Source: Gigaspora margarita (Eukaryota; Glomeromycota; Glomeromycetes; Diversisporales; Gigasporaceae). From it: a stretch of 64,000 nucleotides of DNA. Below, piece by piece: positions 11,746 through 24,308 of this stretch (the stretch's first letter is position 1; each line of letters starts with the position of its first letter). A program made the position numbers and the translations under genes. The stretch is from positions 107,240-171,239 of the forward strand of contig WTPW01000962.1 of NCBI GenBank assembly GCA_009809945.1. Reading direction: 5' to 3'. The notes beneath the pieces were generated by a model. It worked only from the letters and a program-made list of their open reading frames with translations. It was not told where the DNA came from and did not search any database.

Positions 11746-12059
11746 CCGTATATTCCCGAAAATAAGCTACTCCGAAAATAAGCTACTCCCTGTTTTTTTT
11801 CAAAAATCTCAAAAAACGCGTTAGCAGTTGCTACATATAAAACTTTTTTTATACTAAATAAATTTCAAAAGTTTGATTAAGTAAAGTTGTCCAGCACATC
11901 AAAATACACCTAAATAAAAATTTGGTGTTATTTGGACAACTTTTTATTAGTACGTTTTTCAATTTTTTCAAAAATATCTATACGCTAAAAATAAGCTACC
12001 ACCCGTTTTTCGTATAATTTTTAGTCCAAAAAAGGTAGCTTATTTTTGGGAATATACAG
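11746..12059. mobile_element. AAAATAAGCTAC-family TA MITE, copy 1
   Basis: Left CCGTATATTCCCGAAAATAA, right TTATTTTTGGGAATATACAG, with TA on both sides. Long inverted arms include GTAAAGTTGTCCAGCAC. Relatives: 24309, 25786, 48066 and 51717. Confidence 0.85.
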
Positions 12060-12279
12060 TAATGTAATTTATTAAGCATCGGGAGGGAGTAATTTATTAT
12101 AATAATATTAATAAAGACTATACTAAAATAATATAACAATATAAAATAATAAAAATAAAATAAACTAAACTAAAATCTAATTATTATTAAAACTATCTAA
12201 TCAAGTCATTCTAATCTAAATCATATCTTGAGACATTGTCTAATCTTTTCGTAGTAGCATGAAAACTCAGGCTTTAAAT

Positions 12280-12560
12280 ACATTTTAATTTACTATAAAC
12301 TACTGTGCTTTTAATTTCTTTCGTGATTTCTTGTACTCTCAATGCTACTTACAGACCGTGAGCAGCATTGCTTGAAAAGCCTCATACGTAATTTTACAAG
12401 CCATAGTGGTAATAACTCTTGGCATGCCAACAACCAAGGGCCAACAATTACTAGTTTATTCAACAATTTATAAACAACAATAATCTGTGCCTCCGCCCAT
12501 TGCATACAAACAACAAAGATTAACCAAATGACTTGTATATCGAATAGCTTGGGTCACTGG
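12280..12560 (-). pseudogene. Unrecognised decayed coding fragment
   Basis: GC is higher here and two overlapping minus-strand frames read as ordinary protein rather than AT-rich noise. One starts MQWAEAQIIVVYKLLNKL (from 12505); the other gives WPLVVGMPRVITTMACKIT shortly after. A single frameshift would join them. I do not recognise the family and see no start or splice sites. Confidence 0.3.
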
Positions 12561-12619
12561 AGTCTTCTGGTGTTACCAATTCATATTTAAGACACGGGTC
12601 AAAAATTTTAATTGTGACA

Positions 12620-13900
12620 ATAGCAAATTAGTCTAGTGCTCAGCAAAATCAAATAAAAATTCAATTTTCGAGTTTTTGATTTTGGACAATCAAATCTATT
12701 TTTAATATAGTAATAAAAATAGATTTTGATTAATTAAAACTATTTGACTAAAAAATGTCAGTAATCAGTTAACGAAATAAAGCTAAATTTAGTTTTGCTT
12801 TTTATCATTTGCACGAGTATATATTTTTATATAACTCATGCCAATAAACTAAGAAAAGCACAAGTTTAAAATTATTGAAAAGATGGATTTGCAATTGTAT
12901 ACATAGCAGAGTGGCTTGATAAAAGTAACTGAAAAATTTTTTTATTAACAATAAACAGTAGTCTGTAAGTATATGATTATTTAATAATTATTTAAATATA
13001 AACTTTAAACAGAACTGTTGTGCCAAAATTGCTCCATGAATCAAATAATTATCATGGAGAATTTATAAAAGAGGTAATCTTTAATAAATAATTTTATTAG
13101 TTTCATAATTTTAATACCTTTAATATAAATTTCTTTTAATAAATAGTAAAAAAGCATATTGTAATATTAGACTTAACGATCGGTATATCTAAAGATAAAG
13201 CTACAGAAAATTATATTCTTGTTATGTATTATGCACAATATGGTAGTTTGTGTCAAAATTTACATACTATTTTGAAAAGATAAATTAAATCTATTGCAAT
13301 ATATTGCATTAGATCTTTAGATAATTCATTTTTATGATCTTATGTATTCATCAGGATTTATATAGTGGAAATATATTGTTAAATAGCTTAAAAAATGCAT
13401 ATCAGATATATTGCTAATTTAGAACTTACAGTAACTAATATTGCGTTAAAATTAGTCCTGTAGTGTTTATGAAATTTTACCATACGTTCTACCAAAAGTT
13501 TTGATCAACTTAGCATCAGATATTTATTCATTTGATAACATTATTTGGGAAATCTTATATGGAAAAGCCATATCGTACAATCAAAATCATTAAAAAAATC
13601 AGCAAGTTCAATTCGCTTTTTGGCTAAAGTCACTTTAGCTTTTTAGTGATTTCATGCATGTTGATGAACTTGCTTCTATTTTTGAACATATTCTTACAGT
13701 ACGAACCTTCAATATTCTCAAGCATTAATTTGAATTTATTAAGTTCTAATAAAATGCTTTTATCATTTTGCTATTTCTGAAAAACTTTTAATTTACAAGA
13801 ATACGACTACTACATTAAGTAGTTACAAAATAAAAAAAAACTTTACATTAATTTGCTATAGAGCTACCTATACCAAATTCTATCCTAATAACATATTTAA
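12620..13900. other. AT-rich region without recognised features
   Basis: Only short frames, no matched terminal repeats. It may hold decayed coding (13450-13800), but no motif is convincing. Confidence 0.5.
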
Positions 13901-13905
13901 TACCA

Positions 13906-15566
13906 TCACCAAAATTTATACGGGGATTACTATCGATTTTTATCAGTTATTGGTTAGTAATCGATTAAAATCCCNCNTNACGAGGACTANCGATTAAGNT
14001 AGTAATCGATAATAATCNGTAATAATCGATAGTNATCAGNTTAAAAATCANNAANAATAATTCTAATCAATNCTATTATACTTTATACTTATTTTTAAAC
14101 GTTTTACATATTTTCGCACGTTTTTGCAAGGTTTTGCAATTTAATATAAAATATTAAATTTATTTATATATTATTATTATTATACATTATATTTTAAATT
14201 AAATATATTTTATTTATTATATATTATTATACATTCTTTACAACAAAAAAAAAAATAAAACCAAAAAAAACATAATCGAAAAAAAAGAAAATGAAAAAAT
14301 AGTAATATTTTAAACTACTTTCACATTTTGTCGCATAATACTAGCTCTAAATAATTATTTTCCTTATCCTGCAGTTAGCTATTATTTCTCTTCTTTGTTT
14401 TAACTTATATTTGCTTATATTCGCTACTTTCTAAAAATAGTAGAAAAGTAAAAAAAATAACAAAAAAAATGAAAACAAAAAAATAGTAATATTTTAAACT
14501 ACTTTTGCACTTCATTGTATAATACCAGCTCTATACACTTATTTTCCTCACCCTGCGTTAGCTATTATTCCTCTTCACTCATATTCGCTACTTCCTAAAA
14601 TAGTAGAGAAGTAAAAACCAAAAAAAAAACCAAAAAAAAATAACAAAAAAAAACAAAAACGAAATTAGTAATATTTTCAACTACTTTTGCACTTTGTTGC
14701 ATCTACTATTATATTCGCTCATATTCACTCATATTCGCAACTTCTTGCAAAGTGCCAGAGAAGTTAGAGTTGGTGTTCTTGTAAAGTACCAGAAAAGTCA
14801 GATCATTTTCTTGCAAAGTTCCAAAGAAAGTCAGGAATAAATAATAAAAAAATAAAAAATAAGTAAAAAAAAAAGAAAAACAAACAAAAAACAAAAATGT
14901 AAGCAAACTAAATAAAAAAAACAAAGCTCCAAATCTCTATTTCTCTGAAGTAAGAGTTCGTTTCTTGCAATTTAAAAATTGTCGAAGGTTTTTGCAATGT
15001 GCTAGAATAAATAAAAAAATAAAAATTAAAGAAATAAGTAAAAAGAAAACAAACAAAAAAATAAATGAAGTACTAAACCTTTATTTCTTTAAAGAGGCGT
15101 TCTTGGAAATTTACAAATTGCTAGAGAAAGCAATTGTATGTTTTTGCAAAGTTTCAAAAGGCTGCGCAAAGTAGCAAAAAGTCGTTGGATTTCTTGTAAA
15201 GTGCCAGAGAATTTAGAGTTAGTGTTTTTGTAAAGTATAGAAATAAAATAAAAAAAATTAAAAAATAATAAAAAAAAAAAGAAAAAACAAATGAAACTAA
15301 ACGAAATAAAATGAACCAAAAAAAACAAAAGGAAAACGAAAAAACAATGTAAAAGTAATAGAAGATCTAAATTATAAACAAAAAAAAATGATCTAATCTG
15401 ATCTTGCACTATGATCATCAAAACATTTTGAAACATTTCGAAAATATTAGTCAAACGCGTTCTTGGTATGATCTAGAATACAGATCTACAGATCCAGCTG
15501 ATCCAGCTTGATTTCCCAGATCTAAAATATTTCAAAACAATTCGAAATAATTTCGAAATATTAAAA
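13906..15566. repeat. Long dispersed repeat R, copy A
   Basis: Starts CACCAAAATTTATACGGGG, runs through a TAATCGAT-rich block, then ACTACTTTCGCACTTCGTCG-type units, then irregular tandem copies of TTGCAAAGTGCCAGAGAAG. The same order occurs at 62724-64000 and, less completely, at 28590-30170. The open frames here (14709-15454) are A/T-run artefacts. It runs into a sequence gap. Confidence 0.75.
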
Positions 15567-15760
15567 NNNNNNNNNNNNNNNNNNNNNNNNNNNNNNNNNN
15601 NNNNNNNNNNNNNNNNNNNNNNNNNNNNNNNNNNNNNNNNNNNNNNNNNNNNNNNNNNNNNNNNNNNNNNNNNNNNNNNNNNNNNNNNNNNNNNNNNNNN
15701 NNNNNNNNNNNNNNNNNNNNNNNNNNNNNNNNNNNNNNNNNNNNNNNNNNNNNNNNNNNN
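15567..15760. other. Assembly gap (N run)
   Basis: 194 N, followed by 22 T. The frame spanning it is an artefact. Confidence 0.99.
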
Positions 15761-15782
15761 TTTTTTTTTTTTTTTTTTTTTT

Positions 15783-16030
15783 ACCCAGTGACAATCAAAA
15801 CATTATGTAATCGTTAAAGATCTGTTAATCGTTATATATCATTTCAAATAATTTTGATTATAATCGATTTATAGATATATAACGATTTAATATAAAAAAT
15901 GATATATATCGATTATAGACATATATCAATTTTTATCCAATTAATCGATATATAACGATATTTTATAATCGATATATAACGATTAAGTGATATATATCGA
16001 TTAATATCTATATATAAAATTTGGAGATGA
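15783..16030. repeat. TAATCGATATAT palindromic tract
   Basis: Repeated, self-complementary units of the ATATATCGATTA type. Probably the right part of repeat R. Non-coding. Confidence 0.6.
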
Positions 16031-16082
16031 CAGTACACAAAAATTAATTATATTTCGCATGTACAGGGAAAAGTAAATATAA

Positions 16083-16235
16083 GGAGAGTGACAAAAATCA
16101 GGTAATTTTTTAGAGGGGGAGGAGGGGTAAAAAATGCTGAAATTATATATAGGAACCTGACCAAATCTATATTATAGAGGGGGAAGGGGGGTAGGCCTCT
16201 AATAAAAAATAATCAGGTGATTAATGACACTGCCC
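16083..16235. mobile_element. Harbinger-like MITE (TGACA family), copy 2
   Basis: Left GGAGAGTGACAAAAATCAGG, right CAGGTGATTAATGACACTGCCC, flanked by TAA (16080-16082, 16236-16238). The core has G-rich blocks GAGGGGGAGGAGG. Confidence 0.85.
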
Positions 16236-16239
16236 TAAA

Positions 16240-16980
16240 AACTACATATTTTGTATAACAATTATTGTATTGAGAACTTACTAGATTATACCTTGTTCGG
16301 TAGGTATAGTAGCATGATTTTCTTCAAATTATAGCTTATTGCATTTGTCTGACATGACATGTTTCTTGTTTAGTATAGATAACTTTCATTTCTAATGTTG
16401 TAAAATTCATTAAATATTAGTCAAAATTCATGTAAACTTGATGATTGATGTGTTAAAGGGATAAAGATTATGAAAGTTCTAGATAGAATATCAACGTGTT
16501 AGGCTTAGTAATACCATCATTGAATAGCACGTAGCGTGTTAAACAACATATTAACATTTCAAACAACATGTTAACATGTCATATATTAATTCTAATGTAT
16601 ATAAATGAATGAATTTGACTTCAATAAAAGAAACATGTAGAGAAGTTCCCTTTGATTTTACTTAAGAAAACTAAAGAAAATAAGCTAGTATAATGGTAGT
16701 CTAATACTAAAGAGACCTTTATTCAAGTAAATCAGAAACTTATCTTTCTAGTACTGTAACTATTAGAGTTAAATCGGTTAAATGTAAATGTTCTTTATAT
16801 ATTATAATAATGACATTATTTGATTGGCTATCTACTTACTGCGGCATAAAAAAAAATTTTGGATTTTGCAATTTTCTGACCCGGCCGGATATGAAAACCA
16901 GCAAATTTTATTTGTATCGTTTTATATAAAACTAATTATATACTAATAAATATAAAAAATAAAGGGTACGCCTATTTCCA
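16240..16980. other. Spacer without recognised gene
   Basis: Slightly richer in unique sequence, but no frame above noise. A short array of AACATGTTAACATG words lies near 16540-16580. Confidence 0.5.
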
Positions 16981-17180
16981 CTATGGTATTTTGCTATTTC
17001 TACTATAATGATACTATTTTTAGTATTTAATATAATATATTATAAATTTACTATAATTCTAACTCTAAAACTATAAGTAAACCTTCTTTGGTTCCTAGTT
17101 AAAAGTTGTAGAGCTTATTTTTCTGATTCTAATAGTAGTTAAATCATCAAAATCAGCCTAGTAGATCCCAAGATACTTGG

Positions 17181-18581
17181 TAGTATTCCGCAGATCTGAT
17201 CTGAGGACCCAGATCTGATCCAGATCCGGTATTCGGATTAGATTCAGATCCACGATTTATATGTACTACTAAATCTGGATCCATATTGGGATCCAATCCG
17301 GTAGTTTCATTTGGATCCATTCTAATAATAGGCTGGATTTTGATTGGCTTATATTACTAAAAAAACGTTCACTTAACTTCTAAGGCATTTAATTTTTTTT
17401 TATCTCTAAACTGTTAAATAAACTTTGAATGCCTTTTTAAGTTTTTTACGCCTTCTAAGTTTTCTAAACTTTCTAAATTTTCTAAACTTTCTAAGCTTTC
17501 TAATCCCTAATGATTATAAAAGAAAGGGAGTTATGATAATAAATTTTAGATTTAAAGAACTTTGCATTACACGTTATAATGTTGAACGAGAAACTTTTTT
17601 TAAAAGAAACATTTCCGATACTGAAGAACTTTTTGATGTTTAAGGTCATGGTAAAGAAAACTAGATGAACCGTATGTATATAACAATATTATTTTCAATA
17701 GTTCTAAATCGTGCAAGTATTTTGCTAAGTTCATATTTAAGTCATACTTAAGCAGATATAATGAGTCGCCTGCTAATTTAAATAAATTATCAGAGATTGA
17801 ACCAGATAAGTATTAAGAAGTCGTGAAAAACATGGGCAGATATGAAAAATCAAACAAAAATAATTTTTCGCAAAAGCAGCTTGTAGTATATATATGCTTG
17901 AGAAATTCTTCGAAATCAGTGAATAATAATTATATTCATAATTATATTATTCTTTATAATTTTTATTTAAATTATAAGATATTCGCTTGGAAAATAAATT
18001 GGTTCAAAAGTTCTTTTAAAAGTTAATGATTTAAAAATAATAATTAAAAAATTGTTGTAATAATTTCGTAATTATTAAAAAAATATCGTAATGATCACAA
18101 TAATTAAAAAATATCGTAATAATTAAAAAAAATTGTCATAATTAAAAAAATAATTAAAAAATATCAAAGCGATTAGGGCAATAACATATATTACCTAATA
18201 TTTTAGGGGGTGGGGGGGTCAGACGAAATCTTAGGTTACACGAGCTAGGATACTAGCCAATCAAAATCAAGAATTATTTAACCATAATTATGACAAAATA
18301 TGGAATAAATATATTTTTTTGTGTAACAAAATTGAGCATTTTGATTGGTCTTAGGTGGGGGTGGGGGTCTGGTCTTATAGTAAATGGATATTAGGTAATA
18401 TATGTCATGTCCCTTATACAAAAAGTGCATATTTAAGAAAAAGCATTATCTATTATCAGACCTGGATCTGAATTCGGATCTTTCTTGTTCGGATCTGAAT
18501 CTGAACTTGGATTCGATCCGGTTTCAGATCAGATCCAGATCTTTAAAAATATCTGTCTGATTTGATCCGTGCAGAACACTA
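17181..18581. mobile_element. 1.4-kb hAT-like element
   Basis: Ends TAGTATTCCGCAGATC and GATCCGTGCAGAACACTA form imperfect TIRs. Perfect 8-bp duplication ATACTTGG (17173-17180, 18582-18589). Subterminal zones are packed with GATCC/CCGGAT words, as in hAT binding regions. The interior has a plus-strand frame (17425-17643) whose second half, VMIINFRFKELCITRYNV, looks protein-like; it could be remnant transposase but no BED or hATC motif is visible. Contains a Harbinger MITE (18176-18413). Confidence 0.85.
18176..18413. mobile_element. Harbinger-like MITE (TGACA family), copy 3
   Basis: GGGCAATAACATATATTACC against GGTAATATATGTCATGTCCC, with TTA on both sides. Third nesting level inside the hAT element and the outer foldback. 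Confidence 0.85.
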
Positions 18582-19440
18582 ATACTTGGGATCAAAGAAG
18601 AGAATATAAGGATTAGCAAATTCACTATTACACAAACTATTTATTTTCTTTATATACGTTTTGAAAAGTTTTTTTATCGTAGTGAAAATTTTTACTAAGA
18701 AACTAATAAAACTCGTCTTAAGAAACTAGCATTTTTTTGAGCCAAAGAACAAGTTTACTTAAGAGCCCAAAGTTAATCGTAATAATAAAATTCTGTGCAA
18801 ATCACAATTTTACGTTTGACAGCTTTTTTCTAACTTTATTTTTTTTTTTACATACGTTTTGAGACGTTTTTTATTTTAGTAAAAATTTTTACTAAGAAAC
18901 TAACAAAATACGTCTTAAGAAACTAGCATTTTTTTGAGCCAAAAAACAACTTTACTTAAGAACTCAAAGTCAATTGTGATAATAAAATTCTGCGCAAATC
19001 ATGATTTTTCATTTGATAGCGGTTTCTATGCTTTGTATAATAGTGAATATGCCGATCCTTATGTTCTCTTCTTTGATCCCAAGTATCTTGGGATCCACTA
19101 GGCCAATTTTGATGATTTAACTACTATTAGAATCAAAAAAATGAGCTCTACAACTTTTAATTAGGGACCAAAGAAGGTTTACTTATTAGTTTTTAGAGTT
19201 AGGGTTAGGGTTAGTATTAGTAAGGTTAGAGTTAGAATTAGGTTTATTATTTTGAATTCTAAAAATAGAAAATCCTGTGTACCTGTGGTGGAAATAGCAA
19301 AATACCATAGTAGCTTCCAAAATAAATTAACCTTAATATTTTATAACTTAGTAATTTGAATCAAATAAAATTTATACCTCTTAAAAAAACAATTGAATAA
19401 TATAAATTTTATTTAATTTCAATTACAAAATTACAAAATA

Positions 19441-19916
19441 CAGTTAGACCTTTCTAAATGCATTTGTTGAGACCAAGCTTTTGATAGCATGCATTTAGAG
19501 AACAATAAGAAAAATTGCATTTATTGAGATAGGACCCAAACATCTTGTACAAAGATCATACTTTATTTTTTCATCAAAAACCCCTGAAGTTTGAAAAGCA
19601 AAAAAACAGTTTTTGGGAATTATCTTGGCATCCAGTAGTCTGATTTGAATAAACTTTTTTTTAAAATGAACCCTTAGTGAGTTGCATTTAACAAAAAAAG
19701 TTTAATCAATTCTGATTACTAGATTAAAAGTTATTTAAAAAAATGTATTTTGTCATTTTTAGCAAATTGGACCAAAATTGGCCAAAATCCAGTTATGACC
19801 TATATGAGAGATGTCCAGGGTCCTATAGAGGTTAGAAATATATTTGGGTCAGAGTTCAAGGTTGCATTTGGAAAGGTGTTATATTTAGAGGAGTTATATT
19901 TAGAGAGATCTAACTG
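19441..19916. mobile_element. pogo-like MITE split by a CAGGACCC MITE
   Basis: TIR CAGTTAGACCTTTCTAAATG against TATTTAGAGAGATCTAACTG, with TA at both ends. The middle is occupied by the element at 19532-19823. The frame at 19750-19995 is spurious. Confidence 0.8.
19532..19823. mobile_element. CAGGACCC-family MITE, copy 3
   Basis: GGACCCAAACATC to GATGTCCAGGGTCC, nested in the pogo-like MITE, with TA each side. Interior matches the copies at 3499 and 50184. Confidence 0.75.
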
Positions 19917-19919
19917 TAT

Positions 19920-20400
19920 TATAATTTACTATCTCTTAAACTATATTCCAGACAAATTTGCCTGTAATTTTTTAGAAATATTTACAATTTTTTAAATAAA
20001 ATAAAAGTTTATTAAGAATATAGGATATACTTTATATATAGAATACTTTCTTTAAAATATATTTTATAAACTTTATTATAAAAATTTTTTAAAATTATTA
20101 ATAAATTTTAAAGTAATAAAAGTTTAAAGTTTTTATTTTTTTAAAATTTTACTATAAAACTTTCTTTAGATTTTCTTAAATTTTGTATATTTCCATCTAT
20201 AAAAAAAAATTTCACTTCTAATTCAAGTCCTAATTTTTACAAGTAAATTACAAAAGTTGCAATAATTAAAGTTATAATTCTTTTTATAAACTACAATATT
20301 TTATTTAAAAAGGGAACTAGAGCTAATATTTATAGAGTTCACCAAGAATAAGTAAATAATATTTTTGGCTAATAAATTTTTTAAATTTGAAGATTGGCTT
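19920..20400. other. AT-rich spacer
   Basis: No frame or element recognised. Confidence 0.5.
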
Positions 20401-20549
20401 GTATAAATAGCTTGTGGATGTGTTTGGTATTCAAATCGTGTCAATTTGACTTGATCATATGATAAGAAATGTTTGTCTAAATCCTTAACTTGCTTATATA
20501 ATTCAGTTTTTTCATTTTTCAGATTTCTAAAAAAAATGATTTAGTGTAT

Positions 20550-21135
20550 TGGCGAATTTACTAGCAGTTGGTCAGTTTTGAGGATCTGCATCTAAGCATT
20601 TATTTATCAGATCCAAAAGTAATTGAGGAACTTCGCATCTAATTTTAGGCCTGTAACCTAGACAAATTCGTTTTGCTAGATCTTTATTATGTGGAATATC
20701 ATGATATGGAGGATATCCAGTAAAAACTTCCAACATTATTATTCTGAAAGAATAAATATCTGATTTTTGAGTGTATTCCTTTCCCCATGTGCATATAATA
20801 CTTCTGGAGCAATCTAGAGAAGCACACCAAAAAGTGCTTTAGAATTTGAATCTTGTGATACTGACTTACATAAGCAAAAATTTGCAATATAAGAATTTTG
20901 ATTAACTAAATTTCAGAATGAAAATCTTTATGTGGCTTCGTGAATTGTATTAAGCCCATCAGCTATGTAATATAAGTTAGCTACTTTAGAAGCACGATCT
21001 AATTCACCATATTTACTATTTAACAATTTTCTACTCTGCATACTCCATATCTATCATGTAGATACCATCTTTTGAGTTCTTGGTTATTCCATAATCGCAA
21101 TTGCAAAATCGCCCTATGTTTATGTTGATTTTAAC
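20550..21135 (-). pseudogene. Protein kinase pseudogene (catalytic and C-lobe remnant)
   Basis: On the minus strand, in three frames, the order of motifs is that of a kinase domain: YGITKNSKDGIYMIDMEYA (hinge side), LDRASKVANLYYIADGL, IHEA-HKDFHS (catalytic loop), a degraded DFG now reading NFC, FGV, APEVL (P+1 end), DIYSF, GYPPYHDI and a final N-stop-PTASKF where NRP is usual. There are frameshifts near 20795 (after APEVLYAHG) and 20910, and several stops. No ATP-binding lobe is visible. Known family: the HKDFHS loop resembles the expanded kinase-like families of Rhizophagus. Catalysis is ruled out by loss of DFG and the broken frame. Confidence 0.8.
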
Positions 21136-21449
21136 CTATTAGAATAAATAAGATTAATAATAATTATTTTAGACAAGCATCTATTTGTGCATTTCGTTCT
21201 ATACATTCTTTTGATAATCAAGTCCTGTAATATCTGTCAATCCATACGGCAACGATGTTGCGCATGCGCATGTATCAGATCAGGTGGCCAATCATCATCA
21301 ATTGAATATATTGATATGATCATGTGATGCGAGACCAGAACACAATCATCCAATTAGATTTAAATGCTATGCTCATATATAAACAGAATTTAAGTAGATT
21401 CGGAATTTTTTACATCGTTTTCTTTACATACTACTGCACTATCTAATTT

Positions 21450-21720
21450 TTTTTAGTGCCTTTCCTCGCCGTATTAATGTTACCACTCAGAGTCGTCGTA
21501 TGTTGGTGCTTCCATTCGTATATTAGTACTTTCGCTCGTATACTGGTGTCGTCGTATGTTGGTGCCATGTGGAGTCTTCGTATATTGATGTTTCGTTCGT
21601 ATGCTAGTGTCATCGTATGGTCAGTGTCACTATTATTTCGCATTGTTATTTTGGTGCCACTGCAGATTTTGTTAATGGGCATTGTTTTTTCTTTTGTTTG
21701 CGTCATTTCATTTATTTCAC
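21450..21720. repeat. Minisatellite of TCGTATNTTGGTG units
   Basis: Degenerate tandem units of about 15-30 bp such as GTCGTATGTTGGTGC and TTCGTATATTGATG. They create opposing spurious frames (21443-21767). The same style of unit recurs at 48995-49520. Confidence 0.75.
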
Positions 21721-22518
21721 GTCGTTTCGTTTATTTCGTCGTTCTTATTCCTGCTCATTTAATGTGAAACACTTGTTTTAGAAATGATTATAACACTAAT
21801 TAAATTTTAATTAATTTCCAACATTCTTTGTCACGCTTCAACGCGTCTTTTTTAATAAATATGTATACGGTAACTATACCAATTTCTACTTCAACCAAGA
21901 AATTAGAAGAAGACGCAAGCATCTTGAAAGAGCTGAGTCGAAAATATAGCACAGAACAACTTATTGAGTATTGAAGGGACAAAAACAAGTCAAAGAAACA
22001 AATGAAATAATTATTAAATAGAAATTACTTAAGACGCGTAACTTTGAGTTTTCAAATTGTATGTATAGAAGCTAATTTATGTACCTGTTTTGTAGTATAC
22101 TTATTAGAGTTTTCTTTATAATAGTAGTCGAAGAAATCCGAAAATGGAGAGCTCCTTATGCAATATATTTCATGATTTTTCCCCCAGAGGATTGGTCATA
22201 TAATCATTATATTTCATGGACAGATAAAAATATGAACAAGAAAACGATCAATCGTACATTTTACAAAACATTAAAAATCATGGACAATGATCAAAATATT
22301 TCGCAGGGAATTCATAACGTTATTCAAAGGTTTTTGAAAAAAAAGAGTAAGTTTTGAAGTATGCTTCAATAATTTTTTTGAAGTGTGTTTGGGATGGTGA
22401 CTTTTGTCAGACTTCTCGTGCCCTTGATGGTCACGTCCCGGAAAGGGATAACCGCGAGTAGTTGAATTGGATGCACATCTTGCTGATTACGCCTTAGCAT
22501 ATGCAATAGGGATATGGT

Positions 22519-22767
22519 CAGGACCCCAAACAACTTTTTACAAATTATATTCACTTTTATTAGAGCTATTTAAAGAAAAAATTCTATCAAACCAAAAGTT
22601 ATTTTTCTATAACCCTAACACGAAAAAGTAACAATATTTAACTTTATTTTTGTATAAGTTATGCGATCAAACAAATATACCTTTTTTTTTTATCTCTTCC
22701 TTTTTTTTATTTCGCCATCCAAAATTTCAATATAACATCTATATATACAATATTATTCAGGGTCCTG
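22519..22767. mobile_element. CAGGACCC-family MITE, copy 4, in an intron
   Basis: CAGGACCCCAAACAAC to ATTCAGGGTCCTG. Lies inside the 636-nt intron of the nuclease gene and supplies about 40 percent of its length, so the original intron was likely short. Confidence 0.75.
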
Positions 22768-23525
22768 TGTGGTTTTCTGCATCTGGCCATCTAGGGTTTC
22801 TTTGAGAGGTCTACTAACTTATAGAAAAGTTGGTTATACATCTTCTTCTTAATCAAGAAGCTTCAGAACTTACAAGCTGGAATTGTTTTACATAATTTTT
22901 CTGATCTAATAAAATTTTTTTCTTATTTTTTTAATAAAGTCTGATGTAAATAAATCGACTAAAGAAAAACAAAAAAATATAGATTATATGGATTCCAAAG
23001 CCATGAAGAAAGTGAAGAAAGAACCTGAAACATCAGATACTGTTCTTAAGGAACTTAAAGATACAAATGCCAAAGTCACAAAGAATGTAACTGAAAAATC
23101 AAATACTAATCTTAAAGTACTTGAAGAAACTCTTCTAAAGTTTTTTAAGTCACGGTCAAATTTCTCATTATCATCTGCATCAGAGGTAGTGTTGCAAGCC
23201 GTTGCTGAATTATTATTGCAAGAAAATCAAATTCCGGGATTGCTGGAATTGTATTTAGTAATTGATAACAATAAACCAAGGAAAGATAGTAGATTTGGTT
23301 TTGTTGATCTTATTTTTGGAAGCTTAAATTCTTTAGTAATAGAATTAAAATATATTAATCTCTTGGGTTTAATAAAAGCAATGGATAATGATTGGAATTC
23401 ATATTCAAGCACAAATGATTTAGCCTCTCTTGATAAATATATTAAAAATGAAGATAAAAAGACACTTTTAAAAAGAAAACACAGTTGCACTCCCTAAGTG
23501 CATGCTCTTGGAACTAGGTATAAGT

Positions 23526-23863
23526 TAGTGATTTGAACTGGTTGGGCTATAATCAGTTAACCGATCTGACCTGAACAAGTTTAGTTAACTGATTGGGTAA
23601 ATGCTTAATCGGTTAACCCAGAATTCAGTTGAGAATCAGTTGACGAAATGTAAATGACATCATAAAAGAAAAAAGATTCTAAAAAGTTTCAAAAGAAAAT
23701 AATTAAACATAGTAGACGAGCAAGGTTGAGACAAAAATTTGAGTAAAGGGCTAAGAATTTCTAAAAGTAAATGTGAAGTAATCTTAATCAGTTGAATCAG
23801 TTGACACCAAATGTTTCAGTTCGGTTAACTGATTAAGAAAAATTTTCTCAGTTCAAATTACTA
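23526..23863. mobile_element. hAT-like MITE with GGTTAAC repeats
   Basis: TAGTGATTTGAACTG to CAGTTCAAATTACTA, with a perfect 8-bp duplication GTATAAGT (23518-23525, 23864-23871). Interior built from CAGTTAACCGAT words. Confidence 0.88.
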
Positions 23864-23884
23864 GTATAAGTGTGCACTTAGAAG

Positions 23885-24233
23885 CAGTGTTGTACACAGA
23901 CATTGTCTCGTCAATTTTACAGGGACACAGACAGTCCAGAATGGGACGTCCAGGACATGTTCGCAATAATGTCCTAGCATGATATTGTACGCAGACAATG
24001 TTCTACTGATTTTTAACTTTGTCCCTACTATGTCTGGAACATGTCCACCAGGTAAAACCAATCAAATTGCAGAATTATACAGACCCTTGGTTTGGGTTAT
24101 GTGAAGGATGCAAGAATTTTATTAGCTGATGATTAGCCAAATGTCCGGGACAAAAAAAATTCTAGGAGGACATGTCTCGGATGTCCTGTCCCAAACTGTC
24201 TGCCATCTGTGTTCATGTCCTATGAAAACACTG
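23885..24233. mobile_element. hAT-like MITE with GGACATGTCC repeats
   Basis: CAGTGTTGTACAC to GAAAACACTG, flanks CTTAGAAG and CTTAGAGG (7 of 8). Interior holds many GGGACA/TGTCC words in both orientations, arranged as a long imperfect palindrome. Confidence 0.82.
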
Positions 24234-24308
24234 CTTAGAGGGGTATGCATTTATAGAATTAACTTAGATAGCCAATCAAAAGCGAGATCAATCATGTGAT
24301 CAACACTT

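Larger units (their letters stand above)
16982..19309. mobile_element. Large foldback element split by a hAT element
   Basis: Left arm begins CTATGGTATTTTGCTATTTC; right arm ends GGAAATAGCAAAATACCATAG. The arms pair over about 260 bp, including AAAGTTGTAGAGCT, TCCCAAGATACTTGG and the GGGATCAAAGAAGAGAA block, once the hAT element at 17181-18581 is removed. The loop (18650-19020) holds a tandem duplication of about 200 bp carrying AACAAGTTTACTTAAGA. Confidence 0.8.

Noticed and set aside
14709-15454. Three frames of 69-121 codons rich in F, L and K
   Set aside because: They translate poly-A/T runs of dispersed repeat R, overlap on both strands and have no motif.
15561-15794. 77-codon frame through the gap
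   Set aside because: Made of N and a T-run.
19195-19220. Telomere-like TTAGGG repeats
   Set aside because: Only two to three units, embedded in a foldback arm; too short for an interstitial telomere.
22366-22554. 62-codon minus-strand frame
   Set aside because: Lies in the intron of the nuclease gene and crosses a MITE end.
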